Assembly: GCF_022810405.1 (NCBI RefSeq)
Contig: NZ_JALGQE010000002.1
Span: 124,001-188,000, forward strand
Direction of reading: 5' to 3'
Source: Rhodococcus sp. ARC_M5
GTDB taxonomy: Bacteria; Actinomycetota; Actinomycetes; Mycobacteriales; Mycobacteriaceae
Length of the DNA stretch: 64,000 bases
Part shown: positions 51,276 through 60,492 of the stretch, piece after piece
Layout: each line of letters begins with the position of its first letter
Numbering within the stretch: the first letter of the stretch is position 1
The notes under the pieces: model-generated
The model's input: the letters and a program-made list of their open reading frames with translations, nothing else
Database searches by the model: none
Told to the model about the DNA's origin: nothing
Program-made: the position numbers and the translations under genes

Positions 51276-52102
51276 TTCATGTCGAAGGCCCGCACCCCAC
51301 GTTCGGCGGCAACGCCGGCATGTCGAGTCAGTACCTCGAAGTACGCGATCTGACAGTCAGTTTCGACGGCTTCAAGGCCAACACCAACGTCGATCTGACG
51401 CTCATGCAGGGCGATCTGCGTTTCCTCATCGGGCCCAACGGTGCCGGTAAGACCACGCTGATCGACGCCATCACCGGCCTCGTCCCGGCCACCGGCTCGG
51501 TCACCAAGTCCGGCGTGGAACTGCTCGGCAAGAAGGTGCATCAGATCGCGCGCCTCGGCATCGGTCGAACCTTCCAGACCGCCAGCATCTTCGAGAATCT
51601 GACGGTGTTGCAGAACCTCGATATCGCCGCCGGGTCCGGACGGTCCGTGCTGACGATGTTGCGTCGTCGAGGATCGGTGCTCCCCCAGATCGAGGAGGCC
51701 CTCGAGACCATCGGCCTGACGGCCGAGCGAGACAAGCCCGCGGGAATTCTCGCGCACGGTCAGAAGCAGTGGCTCGAGATCGGAATGTTGTTGGTACAGA
51801 ACGCCGACGTACTTCTGCTCGACGAGCCGGTCGCCGGCATGAGTCACGAGGAACGCGAGGAAACCGGCCAGCTGCTGCAGCGCATCGGCGGTGAGCGGAC
51901 CGTGGTGGTGGTCGAGCACGACATGGACTTCATGCGCATGTTCGCCACCTCGGTGACGGTGTTGGCCGCCGGACGGGTCCTGGCCGAGGGCACGGTGGCC
52001 GAGGTGCAGGCAGATCCGAAGGTCCAAGAGGTCTATCTCGGCACCGCGGCTGCGGGCGAGGAACTCGATCAGATAGCAGAAGAGGGAGCCGGTCATGCTT
52101 GA
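51272..52102 (+). CDS. urtD: Urea ABC transporter ATP-binding protein UrtD
   Basis: Cytoplasmic ATPase of 276 aa. Walker A GPNGAGKTT near residues 54-62, signature LAHGQKQWLEIGM, Walker B DVLLLDEPVAGM and switch His in VVVEHDMDFM. The signature LAHGQKQWLEI is typical for UrtD. An N-terminal extension (MIHVEGPHPTFGGNAG) precedes the domain; ATG 51320 is an alternative start. Overlaps urtE by 8 nt. Confidence 0.96.
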   Translation: MIHVEGPHPTFGGNAGMSSQYLEVRDLTVSFDGFKANTNVDLTLMQGDLRFLIGPNGAGKTTLIDAITGLVPATGSVTKSGVELLGKKVHQIARLGIGRTFQTASIFENLTVLQNLDIAAGSGRSVLTMLRRRGSVLPQIEEALETIGLTAERDKPAGILAHGQKQWLEIGMLLVQNADVLLLDEPVAGMSHEEREETGQLLQRIGGERTVVVVEHDMDFMRMFATSVTVLAAGRVLAEGTVAEVQADPKVQEVYLGTAAAGEELDQIAEEGAGHA

Positions 52103-52787
52103 ACTGGTGGATGTGCGTACCGGTTACGGCCGCAGCGAAGTGATTCACGGTGCATCGCTGACGGTTCCGGCCGACGGTGTCGCCGCCGTGATGGGACACA
52201 ACGGTGCGGGCAAGACCACTCTGCTGCGGGCAGCGGTCGGATTGCTGAAGGTCAATTCCGGCAAGGTCATGTTCGACGGTGAGGACGTGAGTGCGTTGCG
52301 TCCGAGCGCCCGGGTTGCCCGCGGACTCGCGTACGTGCCGCAGGGCCAGCAGTCGTTCGGCCAGTTGACCACGGCCGAGAATCTGCAGGTCGTCGCCGAC
52401 GGTCGCAAGCGCGGTAAAGCTCTCGTCGACGAGGCACTCGATCTCTTTCCGGCGTTGAAGGAATTGCTCGGTCGCAGAGCGGGATTGCTCTCGGGTGGTC
52501 AACGCCAGCAGCTCGCGATCGCCCGGGCACTGATCACCGAGCCGCGAATGCTGATACTCGACGAGCCGACCGAGGGTATCCAGCCGTCGGTCGTCGCCGA
52601 GATCGAACGCACCATTCTCGAGCTCACCCGTCGCGGTGGTCTCGGAGTGTTGTTGGTGGAGCAGCACATCGGCTTCGCCCTCGAGTCGGCACAGAACTAC
52701 TACATCCTCGAGGCCGGCCGAATCACGTCCACCGGTGTCGGCGGTACCGAGTCCGAGGCGGACGTCCGCGCGGCCATGGCGATCTGA
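52095..52787 (+). CDS. urtE: Urea ABC transporter ATP-binding protein UrtE
   Basis: Cytoplasmic ATPase of 230 aa. Walker A GHNGAGKTT, the Q-loop region GLAYVPQGQQSFGQLTTAEN, signature LSGGQRQQLAIARAL, Walker B LILDEPTEGIQPS and the switch VEQHIGFALE. It is the LivF-type partner of UrtD and closes the transporter genes. It starts 8 nt inside urtD. Confidence 0.96.
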   Translation: MLELVDVRTGYGRSEVIHGASLTVPADGVAAVMGHNGAGKTTLLRAAVGLLKVNSGKVMFDGEDVSALRPSARVARGLAYVPQGQQSFGQLTTAENLQVVADGRKRGKALVDEALDLFPALKELLGRRAGLLSGGQRQQLAIARALITEPRMLILDEPTEGIQPSVVAEIERTILELTRRGGLGVLLVEQHIGFALESAQNYYILEAGRITSTGVGGTESEADVRAAMAI

Positions 52788-52798
52788 CCGGATACGTC

Positions 52799-53467
52799 GT
52801 GCCGCGCAAGGACCTTCGCGAGAAGGTCTATTCGTCACTGCGCCGGGATCTGATCTCCGGTGCCATCGGCTCCATGGAACGGCTCGGCGAGGAGCGTCTC
52901 GCCGAGCTGTACGGGGTCTCGCGCACTCCGGTGCGTGAGGCGCTGGCGCGATTGCAGGCCGACGGCCTCGTCACCCGCGACGACGCCGGTCTGCACGCCT
53001 ATCGCCCCCGAATCGGCGACCTGCCCGATCTGTACGAGCTACGCTCCACCCTCGAAGCCCGCGGCATCACTCGATCGATGTCGCACCCGGTCGATCGGTC
53101 GTCGCTGTCGAATCTGTTGGACACCTGGGTCGGTTTGCGGGCCGACCCACCCGACACCACCGACGATCTGGTGTCCCTGGACGAGAACTTCCACGTCACA
53201 CTGCTGGCTGCCTCGGGTAACCCGGCTCTGACCGAGGCGCTGTGCACCGTCAACGCGAAGGTGCGTCCGGTCCGGATACTCGGCGGACTCGACGCCGCAG
53301 CCGTCGTCTCGGCCATCGATCAACACATCGATATCGTCGAACGCGTCTTGGCGGGGACACTGGACTCGGCACTGGAACTGCTACTGGCACATATCGATTC
53401 CTCACGCGACCGAGTTGTCGAGCGGGCCGAGCAAGCTGCTGCGTTGGCGGGTGCGGTCCGGATGTGA
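52799..53467 (+). CDS. GntR family regulator (FadR/FCD type) after the urt operon
   Basis: Regulator of 222 aa with an N-terminal winged helix (LREKVYSSLRRDLISGAIGS, LAELYGVSRTPVREALARL) and an FCD ligand domain (DLYELRSTLEARGITR, DENFHVTLLAASGNPALTEA with metal-binding His/Asp, HIDIVERVLAG). GTG 52799 lies 11 nt after urtE, so it is probably co-transcribed and may feed back on urea or amide metabolism. No urease genes are in the window. Confidence 0.9.
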   Translation: MPRKDLREKVYSSLRRDLISGAIGSMERLGEERLAELYGVSRTPVREALARLQADGLVTRDDAGLHAYRPRIGDLPDLYELRSTLEARGITRSMSHPVDRSSLSNLLDTWVGLRADPPDTTDDLVSLDENFHVTLLAASGNPALTEALCTVNAKVRPVRILGGLDAAAVVSAIDQHIDIVERVLAGTLDSALELLLAHIDSSRDRVVERAEQAAALAGAVRM

Positions 53468-53473
53468 GTCGGT

Positions 53474-54394
53474 TTACTCCGAGAGAATCCGATCGATGTC
53501 ATCGAGCACGGTCTGCCCGCCCATCGGCCCGACGCCGGTGATCCAGTAGGACAGGTCCACCGCGTGCGGATTCGGCAGTACCGCAGCGTTGGCGGTGATC
53601 GACGCCGGAATCGCTGCGGGGTCCGACGGGTCGGAGGCGGTGACGACGATCAGATTCGCAGCCGCCTCGGCCGCCAGCTCGGGCGAGAGGTCGACCGAGA
53701 TCTCCTCGGCCCATTCCGGTCTCGGCGGAGTCATGAAGCCTGCGCACTCGAGGGTGCTCCCGGCGAACGACGTCGGCCCGTACAGGGTCAGTTCGCCTGC
53801 GCGGGGGCGAATCAACTGTGCGGTCTTCCCCGCGGTGTCGTGCTTCTCGGCGATCTCGGCACACCGATCTTCGTAGGCGGTGAGCAGTTCCTCCGCCTTC
53901 TCCTCCTTGCCGAGAGTGCGTCCGACGAACCGGACGTTGTCGCGCCACGGGTCCGACTGCGATGCCATGAACACCGTCGGAGCAATGGCGGCGAGTTGGT
54001 CGTGGTACTCGGCGTGGCGAGTCTCCGTGCCCAGGATGAGATCCGGTTGCAGGGCCGCGATGTCCTCGATCGTCGGTTCGGCAACCGTACCGACGGTCGC
54101 GATGTTCGCCGCTTCGGTACCGAGGTACGACGGCACGCCGCTTGCCTCGCTGAGCACTGCGGTACCGACGGGCACGACGCCGAGGGCGACGGTGGTGTCG
54201 AGCTCGACCGGCTCGAGGGTGACGATGCGCAGCGGGGTCTCGGGAACGTCGACCGTTCCCCGGACGGTCTCGATCGATCGCGTCGCGCCGGCACCGTCGG
54301 AGGTGGCGTCGGTGGACGAACACGCCGTCGCAGCCACACCGAGGGCGGCGATGGTGAGGGTGAGGGCCGTGATGCGGGCATGGGACTTCGTCAA
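53474..54394 (-). CDS. Iron-siderophore ABC transporter substrate-binding lipoprotein, copy 2
   Basis: Exported lipoprotein of 306 aa. The signal peptide (ALTLTIAALGVAATAC) ends in lipobox ATAC. The mature part has VRGTVDVPETPLRIVTLEP, IEDIAALQPDLILG and the C-terminal WITGVGPMGGQTVLDDIDR. TTG 54394 is chosen since GGAGG lies 4 nt upstream; the longer open frame has no signal peptide in place. An iron box lies about 35-53 nt upstream of the start. Orphan binding protein; no permease or ATPase genes adjoin. It is related to the gene at 24612 but clearly divergent. Confidence 0.9.
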   Translation of the reverse strand: MTKSHARITALTLTIAALGVAATACSSTDATSDGAGATRSIETVRGTVDVPETPLRIVTLEPVELDTTVALGVVPVGTAVLSEASGVPSYLGTEAANIATVGTVAEPTIEDIAALQPDLILGTETRHAEYHDQLAAIAPTVFMASQSDPWRDNVRFVGRTLGKEEKAEELLTAYEDRCAEIAEKHDTAGKTAQLIRPRAGELTLYGPTSFAGSTLECAGFMTPPRPEWAEEISVDLSPELAAEAAANLIVVTASDPSDPAAIPASITANAAVLPNPHAVDLSYWITGVGPMGGQTVLDDIDRILSE

Positions 54395-54428
54395 GGGTCC
54401 TCCGAGGGGGAATTGTGCGTAATCATAA

Positions 54429-54447
54429 AGAGGGTAGCCTACCCTTC
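54429..54447. promoter_or_regulatory. DtxR/IdeR iron box
   Basis: The core AGGGTAGCCTACCCT (54431-54445) is a perfect palindrome around one C and aligns with AGGTTAGCCTAACCT of the IdeR consensus at 13 of 15 positions. It precedes the siderophore-binding gene on the minus strand and may also affect the divergent CMD gene 40 nt away. Confidence 0.75.
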
Positions 54448-54479
54448 TACATCCCGGTGACGCCCGGCCGCGCAGTCGG

Positions 54480-54485
54480 TACGGT
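54480..54485 (+). promoter_or_regulatory. -10 box of a leaderless promoter (TACGGT)
   Basis: TACGGT ends 6 nt before GTG 54492, which favours this start over GTG 54486. Confidence 0.45.
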
Positions 54486-54491
54486 GTGGCT

Positions 54492-55046
54492 GTGACCACA
54501 CCACGCATTCCGTCCGGTACCGCCAAAACTCTGGGGCCCGTCAACTGGGTCATCTGCAAGGTGATCGCCAAAGGTGCCGGGGTGCCCAATCCGCACCTGT
54601 TCACCACCCTCGGGCGCACCGGCGGTCTCTACCGAGCGTGGCTGTTCTACAGCGGCCATCTGATGCCCGGCGGTCGCATCTCGCGCAAGGAATCCGAAAT
54701 GGTGATCCTCCGCGTGGCGCACCTCCGCGATTCCGCGTACGAGATGGACCATCACATCCGGTTGGGTAAGCGGGCGGGCATCGACCGGGATCTGCTCGAG
54801 CTGATCAAGACCGGACCCGATGCACCGGGGCTGTCGACGCGGTATCGGACCATCCTGACAGCGGTCGACGAACTCGTCGCCACCAAGATTCTCTCCGACG
54901 CGACCTGGGCCGAACTCGCCACCCAGTTCGATGAACGGCGACTGATCGAATTCGTCCTGTTGGTCACCCAGTACGACGGCCTGGCAACCACTCTCGCGAC
55001 CCTACGGGTCGAGCGGGATTACGGCGACCGGCCACCGCGCCCGTGA
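54492..55046 (+). CDS. Carboxymuconolactone decarboxylase-like (AhpD-fold) protein
   Basis: Small helical protein of 184 aa with the CMD/AhpD fold: RISRKESEMVILRVAHLRDS, AYEMDHHIRLGKRAGI, and a C-terminal LIEFVLLVTQYDGLATTLA helix. The peroxidase CxxC of AhpD is missing; Ser-Ala occupy that place, with only His retained, so it is unlikely to be a thiol peroxidase. GTG 54492 is supported by a -10 box at 6 nt. It overlaps the methyltransferase start by 4 nt (GTGA). Confidence 0.85.
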   Translation: MTTPRIPSGTAKTLGPVNWVICKVIAKGAGVPNPHLFTTLGRTGGLYRAWLFYSGHLMPGGRISRKESEMVILRVAHLRDSAYEMDHHIRLGKRAGIDRDLLELIKTGPDAPGLSTRYRTILTAVDELVATKILSDATWAELATQFDERRLIEFVLLVTQYDGLATTLATLRVERDYGDRPPRP

Positions 55047-55810
55047 GCGAGTCAGCCGAGACCGCGCTGCACCGCGCGCTCGCCATGATCGAGCCGGCGA
55101 CGCTGCGCGAGCTGGCGCGCACCGACGGCGGCTACGTCGAACTGCTGCCGGACGTGCCCGCACCGAACCCGTCGCCGGCCAGCATCGCGATGAACAACCG
55201 CGTGGTGGCAGCCATCTACGAGAAACTGTGGCGTCCGTTCGGGGTGTCCATGATGGGAATCGCGGGCATGTCGATGGCGGCCGAACGGGACAAAGCCGTT
55301 GCCGACCTGCGATTGCACGGCCCCCAGCGCGTGCTCGACGTCGCCTGCGGCCCCGGCAACTTCACCAGGTTTCTCTCCGACGCTCTCACCGACGACGGCC
55401 TCGCCGTCGGGTTCGACATCTCCGAGGCGATGATCGCCCGCGCCGTGGCGGACAATCGAGGACCACGTGCGGCGTACGTACGCGGAGACGCTGCCCATCT
55501 GCCGTACTCCGATGACGCATTCGATGCCGTATGTTGTTATGCCGCACTGTACCTCGTTCCGAAGCCCATGACAGTGCTGGACGAGTTGATTCGCGTCGTC
55601 CGCCCGGGTGGACGCATCGCGATCATGACCAGCTGCGAGCCTGGTCCGGCCCCGCTGGGCACCGTCGTCGGCTTCGGAACCGGACTGGCGGGCGTGCGGA
55701 TGTTTCCGAAGAACCTGTTCGTCGACGTGTTCGAGGCATCGGGACTGACCGAGATTCAGCAAGACGTCCGGGGATTGGCCCAGTTCGTCAGCGCCACCAA
55801 GGCCCACTGA
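55043..55810 (+). CDS. Class I SAM-dependent methyltransferase
   Basis: Protein of 255 aa with SAM motif I VLDVACGPGNFTRFLSDALT, motif II GFDISEAMIARA, post-I RGDAAHLPYSDDAFDAVCCY and motif III VRPGGRIAIMT. The pattern fits small-molecule or lipid methyltransferases of the UbiE/Coq5 type. An N-terminal extension of about 90 residues precedes the domain. It is coupled to the CMD gene by a GTGA overlap, and converges on the mce operon. The substrate is unknown. Confidence 0.88.
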   Translation: MSESAETALHRALAMIEPATLRELARTDGGYVELLPDVPAPNPSPASIAMNNRVVAAIYEKLWRPFGVSMMGIAGMSMAAERDKAVADLRLHGPQRVLDVACGPGNFTRFLSDALTDDGLAVGFDISEAMIARAVADNRGPRAAYVRGDAAHLPYSDDAFDAVCCYAALYLVPKPMTVLDELIRVVRPGGRIAIMTSCEPGPAPLGTVVGFGTGLAGVRMFPKNLFVDVFEASGLTEIQQDVRGLAQFVSATKAH

Positions 55811-55817
55811 CGAAGTC

Positions 55818-56390
55818 TCAGGTCTTGGGTCCGTAGTCGCTGACGATCCACTGCCCGTCCTGATCGGTGACCGTCACCAGCAGAAGGTTGGGCACCTTCC
55901 CCGGGTCGGGCTGCTGCACGTTCTGCGTCGTCTGTCGAGCGAACACCGCCACCTTGTACTCGCCACCGGACTCGGAATCGATTGCTGCCGAGAGGACCTC
56001 GCCGGTCGCCACCACCTGCGACTCGTTCATGATCGCCGTCAGCGCCTCGCGAACCCCGTCGTACCTGTCCTGCAGGGACTGCGACGCCCCCTGGTCGACA
56101 CCCTCGAAGAAGGCGTCGAGGCTGCGGTAGTCGTAGGTCAACGACCGCGCGGTGTACTCGGTCGCCGTGTTCACCGCCATCTGCCGGTCCTGTTCTTGTT
56201 CACGCTCGGCAGCCAGATCGCCTGCTGCAGAATGCCACAGCACGCCGAAGACCACCGCAAGCACCACACCCGGTACTGCTGCGATGACCACCGGCCACCG
56301 AATCCGGCGACGTCTGGAGCCCTCGGGCACTGTTGCTGCCTTGTCCTCGGGCACTGCTGTTTTCGCCTCGGCTGCGTCTGTCTCGACCAT
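55818..56390 (-). CDS. Mce-associated membrane protein
   Basis: Last gene of the mce operon. The 190-aa protein has an N-terminal cytoplasmic part rich in Ala/Glu, one membrane segment (WPVVIAAVPGVVLAVVFGVLW, about residues 32-52) and an external NTF2-like domain with TATEYTARSLTYDYRSLDAF. This is the layout of Mam/OmamA-type proteins that stabilise Mce complexes. ATG 56390 lies 16 nt after the MceF gene. It converges on the methyltransferase gene. Confidence 0.88.
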   Translation of the reverse strand: MVETDAAEAKTAVPEDKAATVPEGSRRRRIRWPVVIAAVPGVVLAVVFGVLWHSAAGDLAAEREQEQDRQMAVNTATEYTARSLTYDYRSLDAFFEGVDQGASQSLQDRYDGVREALTAIMNESQVVATGEVLSAAIDSESGGEYKVAVFARQTTQNVQQPDPGKVPNLLLVTVTDQDGQWIVSDYGPKT

Positions 56391-56406
56391 GAGGGGGTAG
56401 CTCCAA

Positions 56407-57351
56407 TCAGTTCGGAATTTCTACGGAAAGCTTTGCCGGCCCGCCGGGAGGAAAGACGGTCTGCAGTACGTCGACGATGGACCCGGCGTCGACCCGCATC
56501 GGTTTGATGGGTGCGGTGTACGGCTCGAGAAGCGTTGCAATCAGCGCAAGATCAGGGGACAGAGGCGTCAGGTACTGATCGATCTTCGGGGTGATCTGCC
56601 CGAGTGGATCGTCCCAGACATCCGCGCCGACGTACGAGTATTCGTTGAAGCCCTCGAGCAAGTTGGCCACCCCCTCACCCGTCGCGCCGACCCACGGCGC
56701 CGCGTCGGTCATGACCGGCCCGTATCCGTATGCGTTGCGACCCGCCTGCTGAGCGTTGTCGTACAGTCGTCGAATCTCACCGCTCTTGTCGCGCAACGTC
56801 GCTGCCAGGAATCGGAATGCATCGACCAGACGGTCGACGTCGCCTTCACGACCGTCGACAGCGGCCGATGCGGTCTCCGTCAGGCCTTTCAGCGCGTTCG
56901 TATCGAGTTGCGAGGCAAGGGCATCGCCGAGGCCGAGCGCCTCACTGACGGTGACCGATGCACGAACCTGCTCGCTACCGAGCGCGTCTCCGTCCGTGAG
57001 ATACGGGCCTCCGGTGCTGCGAGGGCGAAGATCGAGATACTGCTCGCCGGCGGCAGAGAGGTTCGCCACGACCACCTCGGAATCTGCAGGGATGCGATGG
57101 TCTGCATCGAGACCGAGAGTGACGTCCAACCCGCCCGGCACCACGGCGATCGACTCGACCCGACCGACCTGGATCCCGCGTGAGGTGACCTGCGAGGTGT
57201 CCATCAGTCCGCCGGAGGACTCCATCCGAACCACGACACGGTTCGTCGTTCGAGTCGGATCGATGTCGAGGACACCGACGGTCAGGTATCCGACACTGGC
57301 GACCGTCATCACCACGAGTGCGACGAGCGAGACCAGTGCGCCCGGCTTCAT
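56407..57351 (-). CDS. MCE family protein, MceF position
   Basis: Secreted or anchored subunit of the lipid-import tunnel, 314 aa. One N-terminal hydrophobic segment (LVSLVALVVMTVASVGYLTV), then the MlaD/MCE domain: TNRVVVRMESSGGLMDTSQV, TSRGIQVGRVESIAV. A helical C-terminal region follows and ends KLSVEIPN, shorter than usual for MceF. Start overlaps the MceE gene stop by 4 nt (ATGA). Confidence 0.9.
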   Translation of the reverse strand: MKPGALVSLVALVVMTVASVGYLTVGVLDIDPTRTTNRVVVRMESSGGLMDTSQVTSRGIQVGRVESIAVVPGGLDVTLGLDADHRIPADSEVVVANLSAAGEQYLDLRPRSTGGPYLTDGDALGSEQVRASVTVSEALGLGDALASQLDTNALKGLTETASAAVDGREGDVDRLVDAFRFLAATLRDKSGEIRRLYDNAQQAGRNAYGYGPVMTDAAPWVGATGEGVANLLEGFNEYSYVGADVWDDPLGQITPKIDQYLTPLSPDLALIATLLEPYTAPIKPMRVDAGSIVDVLQTVFPPGGPAKLSVEIPN

Positions 57352-58376
57352 CGGACAATTCCTATCCCGCGCAGGATCCCGATCATGTCGTCCGCGCGCG
57401 CACTCGGCCCTCCGTCTGCAGACACCGATCGCACTGCGATGTTCGGCGTCGACTGGAAGTACGGGATCAATCGCTCTCTGAGCAGGGTATTGGCCTTGTC
57501 CACGTTCATCGGCACCGACGAGTCGGCATTCGCGATGGTGATCAACGCAGGCGCGATGATGTCCACAGCATCCTTCAGCTCCGGATACGGGCCCGACAGT
57601 ACGTCCCCGACGTGCTGTGACATGTACCCCAGGCTGAAGATCATGTGGACGACGCTGAACAGAACCTCGGACAACCCTCCCGAACGTCTCGGGCCGAGCT
57701 CGAGGACGCGCTCGACTCCATCACGTTGTTTCACAACAGTATTCGAGACACTTTCCGCAGCACCGAGTATCCGATCGATGTCCCCGGTGTTGTCGCCGAT
57801 ATCGGTGAGCGCGGCCCTCGCTGCGAGGTTGATCTTGTCGACCTCGGCCTGATCGGGAGGAATCGCGGCGTTGACGTTGTTCACCGCTTCCTGCAGTTGG
57901 ACGTAATGGCCGCCGGTCACGATGTTCGACAGTCCGCGCAGCACGTCCTCGACATTGTCGGCCGGCACGGTTCGTTCCACGGGAATCACGTCACCGTCGC
58001 GAAGGTAGGGCCCGCCGGAGCTCGATCCCGAGCCGGACGAATCGGCCGGTGGCTGCAGCGAAATGTAGATCTCGCCCAGAATCGACGACTGTCGAAGCTC
58101 GGCGACGGTATCGGTGTGTAGCTGAACATCGGCGGACAGGTCCACCGTCGCGACAGCAGTCGAACCCACCAACTCGACGGCGTCGAGAACGCCCGCGTCG
58201 ACGCCCTCGACGATGACCTTCGCCTTCTCCGGAAGATTGAGCACGCTCGCGAATTCGATTCGCAGAGAGTACTTGTCGCCCGCGACATAGCTACCGGGTA
58301 TCGGAAGGTCGGCGGGATCGATGCTGCACGCCGACAGCAACGCAACACAGCACAGGCCGGTGAGCGCGCGCCTCAT
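57348..58376 (-). CDS. MCE family lipoprotein, MceE (LprK-like) position
   Basis: Lipoprotein subunit, 342 aa. The signal peptide ends in lipobox LLSAC (Cys18), as expected for the fifth Mce protein. MCE domain: SLRIEFASVLNLPEKAKVIV, then VDAGVLDAVELVGSTAVATV; the long C-terminal helical part ends GILRGIGIVR. ATG 58376 overlaps the MceD stop as ATGA and has GGCGGG 6 nt upstream; ATG 58382 is an alternative. Confidence 0.9.
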   Translation of the reverse strand: MRRALTGLCCVALLSACSIDPADLPIPGSYVAGDKYSLRIEFASVLNLPEKAKVIVEGVDAGVLDAVELVGSTAVATVDLSADVQLHTDTVAELRQSSILGEIYISLQPPADSSGSGSSSGGPYLRDGDVIPVERTVPADNVEDVLRGLSNIVTGGHYVQLQEAVNNVNAAIPPDQAEVDKINLAARAALTDIGDNTGDIDRILGAAESVSNTVVKQRDGVERVLELGPRRSGGLSEVLFSVVHMIFSLGYMSQHVGDVLSGPYPELKDAVDIIAPALITIANADSSVPMNVDKANTLLRERLIPYFQSTPNIAVRSVSADGGPSARADDMIGILRGIGIVR

Positions 58377-59482
58377 CGCCATCCCGCCGAACCGAGGATC
58401 AGCTGCACCAATCCGACATCGATGACGTCGCCTCGTTGCTGGTCCGTCGAGCACGTCGGTCTGTACTGGTTGAGCAGAGCGCAGACCTCGTTGGGAGAGT
58501 TGGTATCGATCTCGAATTGCGGCGGGTGATAGATCACGCGCCCGCTCTTGGAATCGTTGTCGTACATCGTCATCAAGTTCTCGCCTATGGTCGGCACCTG
58601 TTCGAGGATGTCCTTGATGTCGCCCACCCGCCCGAGGAGTACATCGACCACCGGCACCACCTGGTCGAGAAATGCGTAGACCTTGTCGTCGTACTTCGCG
58701 ACGTTGCGCGCCAGTGGCGGAATGAACTCGGTGGTCAAAGCGACTGTGGTCCCGAAGGCTTGGGTGAATTCCGACAGTGTGATCATTCCCCGCTTCAGAT
58801 TGTCGAGCAGCTTCGCCACCTCGGGCCAGCTCACCACGAACGTGTCGATCAGACCGTCGAGATTGTCGATCAGTCGACGCACGGTGGTATCCCGGTCGGC
58901 CGGATCGCCGACCAGCTGAGCCAATTGTCGAAGACTGTCGTTGAGCTGGTTTCCGGAGCCACGCAGCGAACCGTCGACCGAACGCAGTGTGTCGCCCAGG
59001 ATCTGCTCGTGATTGCCCTCGGCGTCCGCCGGACCGAGCAGGTCCGACGCCAGCCCGGACACGGCGTCGAGCGTGTCGCTGATCCCCAGCGGTGTTCTGG
59101 TGCGTTCCAACGGAATACAGCTCGACCGATCGAACTCCAGGCCGTCGGTGTACGGCTGCGTGAATTCCACGTGGCGGTCGGTGACGATCGAATTCGACAG
59201 TGTCACTGCCCCCACCCCGGCGGGCAGCCGGAGGCCACCGTCGACATCCATCGTGACCAGCACCGCGGTGTCGGTGATTTCGATGTGCGTCACCGTTCCG
59301 ACGACCACGCCGAGCATCATGACCGAATTACCCTCGTACAGACCGACCGTGTCGGTGAACTCGGCACACATCGAGGAAGTGCTCGTGCCGGTGTCGATGA
59401 CAGCGGTCGCGGACGCGACCGAGCCGACGAGCGTCACGACGACGGCCGCCGCCACGGCGATCCGTAGCGATCGGCGGTTCAT
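58373..59482 (-). CDS. MCE family protein, MceD position
   Basis: Subunit of 369 aa with an N-terminal hydrophobic segment (IAVAAAVVVTLVGSVASATA) and an MCE domain: CAEFTDTVGLYEGNSVMMLG, VVVGTVTHIEIT. The C-terminal region is helical, with QVPTIGENLMTMYDNDSKSG. ATG 59482 shares one base with the MceC stop (TGATG). Usual Mce proteins of this position are longer at the C-terminus. Confidence 0.9.
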   Translation of the reverse strand: MNRRSLRIAVAAAVVVTLVGSVASATAVIDTGTSTSSMCAEFTDTVGLYEGNSVMMLGVVVGTVTHIEITDTAVLVTMDVDGGLRLPAGVGAVTLSNSIVTDRHVEFTQPYTDGLEFDRSSCIPLERTRTPLGISDTLDAVSGLASDLLGPADAEGNHEQILGDTLRSVDGSLRGSGNQLNDSLRQLAQLVGDPADRDTTVRRLIDNLDGLIDTFVVSWPEVAKLLDNLKRGMITLSEFTQAFGTTVALTTEFIPPLARNVAKYDDKVYAFLDQVVPVVDVLLGRVGDIKDILEQVPTIGENLMTMYDNDSKSGRVIYHPPQFEIDTNSPNEVCALLNQYRPTCSTDQQRGDVIDVGLVQLILGSAGWR

Positions 59483-60492
59483 CAGCACACCCTCCCCGGC
59501 AACGGAATACACACGCCGACACCGACGACCGTGTCCTGTGACCGATCGACGACAGGGCCTTCACCACCGCCGATCAGAGCGGACAGGCCGTCCGCGCTTT
59601 CTTTCATGGTCGTGATCGCCCCGTCGACATCACCCAGCTGCGCGAAGAGCTTCTGCGTGATCTCTTCGAGCTGGACGATCGACGGCTCCAGCCCCTTCTC
59701 GAAGGCGACCACTGGGCGGTGGAAGAGCTCGAAGAGTCTGCCGAGGAGGTCGAAGGCACTGACGACCTCTGCGCGCTTGTCGCCGAATCCTTTGGTCAAG
59801 GTGCCGAGCTCGCGTACGAGTTCGGTGAGCATGACACGGTCGGCGGCCAACGCACCGACGTACTCGTCCGACACCACGAGCCCGCGTTCGAGTTGGTCGG
59901 TGCGGGTGGCGATCACGTCGGTGAGCGAGGACAGATTGTCCACGATGGCCCGCGTCGACTGTGGCTGTGTACTGACGGCCCGGTCCAACTCGGCCACCGT
60001 CTGTCGCAACGTCGGCCCGTCGATGTCGCGGACCAACGGTGTTGCCTGTTGAATCGCGTCGGACAATTCGTAGGGCAGTTCGACCCGTTCCGGTGGGATC
60101 GGTGCCGACCCGAGTTCGTCGTCACCGTGCGAGGTGAGCATCACGTAGTGGCCCCCGATGGGGGTCAGCAACTTCACCGTCAGGGTCGAGGCGTCGCCCA
60201 CGAAAACCTCGGAGTCGACACTGAATTGGACGTCGACATGTGCACCTGCCAGCCGAACCGAGCGTACCGAACCGACCGAGATACCGGCGATCCTGACGTC
60301 GTCGCCGGCCTTCACCCCGGCCGCCGAGCCGAACTCTGCGGTGTACGTCCGCTCGCCGAGCGGGATCGTGTACAGGGCAGCGGCAACGAGAACGAGCACC
60401 ACGGCGAACGCGACACCGACCGCACCCCAGAAGAAATGCGTCTTGTTCTCCGACTGCTCGTCGCGAACGCCCTTGCGAACCACGCGTGTCAT
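59482..60492 (-). CDS. MCE family protein, MceC position
   Basis: Subunit of 336 aa with a membrane segment (FFWGAVGVAFAVVLVLVAA) and an MCE domain: TYTAEFGSAAGVKAGDDVRI, AGISVGSVRSVRL. The C-terminal half is helical and ends in a two-Cys tail (GVCIPLPGRVC). ATG 60492 overlaps the MceB stop as ATGA; GTG 60498 is an alternative. Confidence 0.9.
   Translation of the reverse strand: MTRVVRKGVRDEQSENKTHFFWGAVGVAFAVVLVLVAAALYTIPLGERTYTAEFGSAAGVKAGDDVRIAGISVGSVRSVRLAGAHVDVQFSVDSEVFVGDASTLTVKLLTPIGGHYVMLTSHGDDELGSAPIPPERVELPYELSDAIQQATPLVRDIDGPTLRQTVAELDRAVSTQPQSTRAIVDNLSSLTDVIATRTDQLERGLVVSDEYVGALAADRVMLTELVRELGTLTKGFGDKRAEVVSAFDLLGRLFELFHRPVVAFEKGLEPSIVQLEEITQKLFAQLGDVDGAITTMKESADGLSALIGGGEGPVVDRSQDTVVGVGVCIPLPGRVC

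Noticed and set aside
54492..55046. AhpD alkylhydroperoxidase
   Set aside because: The CxxC redox pair needed for peroxidase activity is absent.
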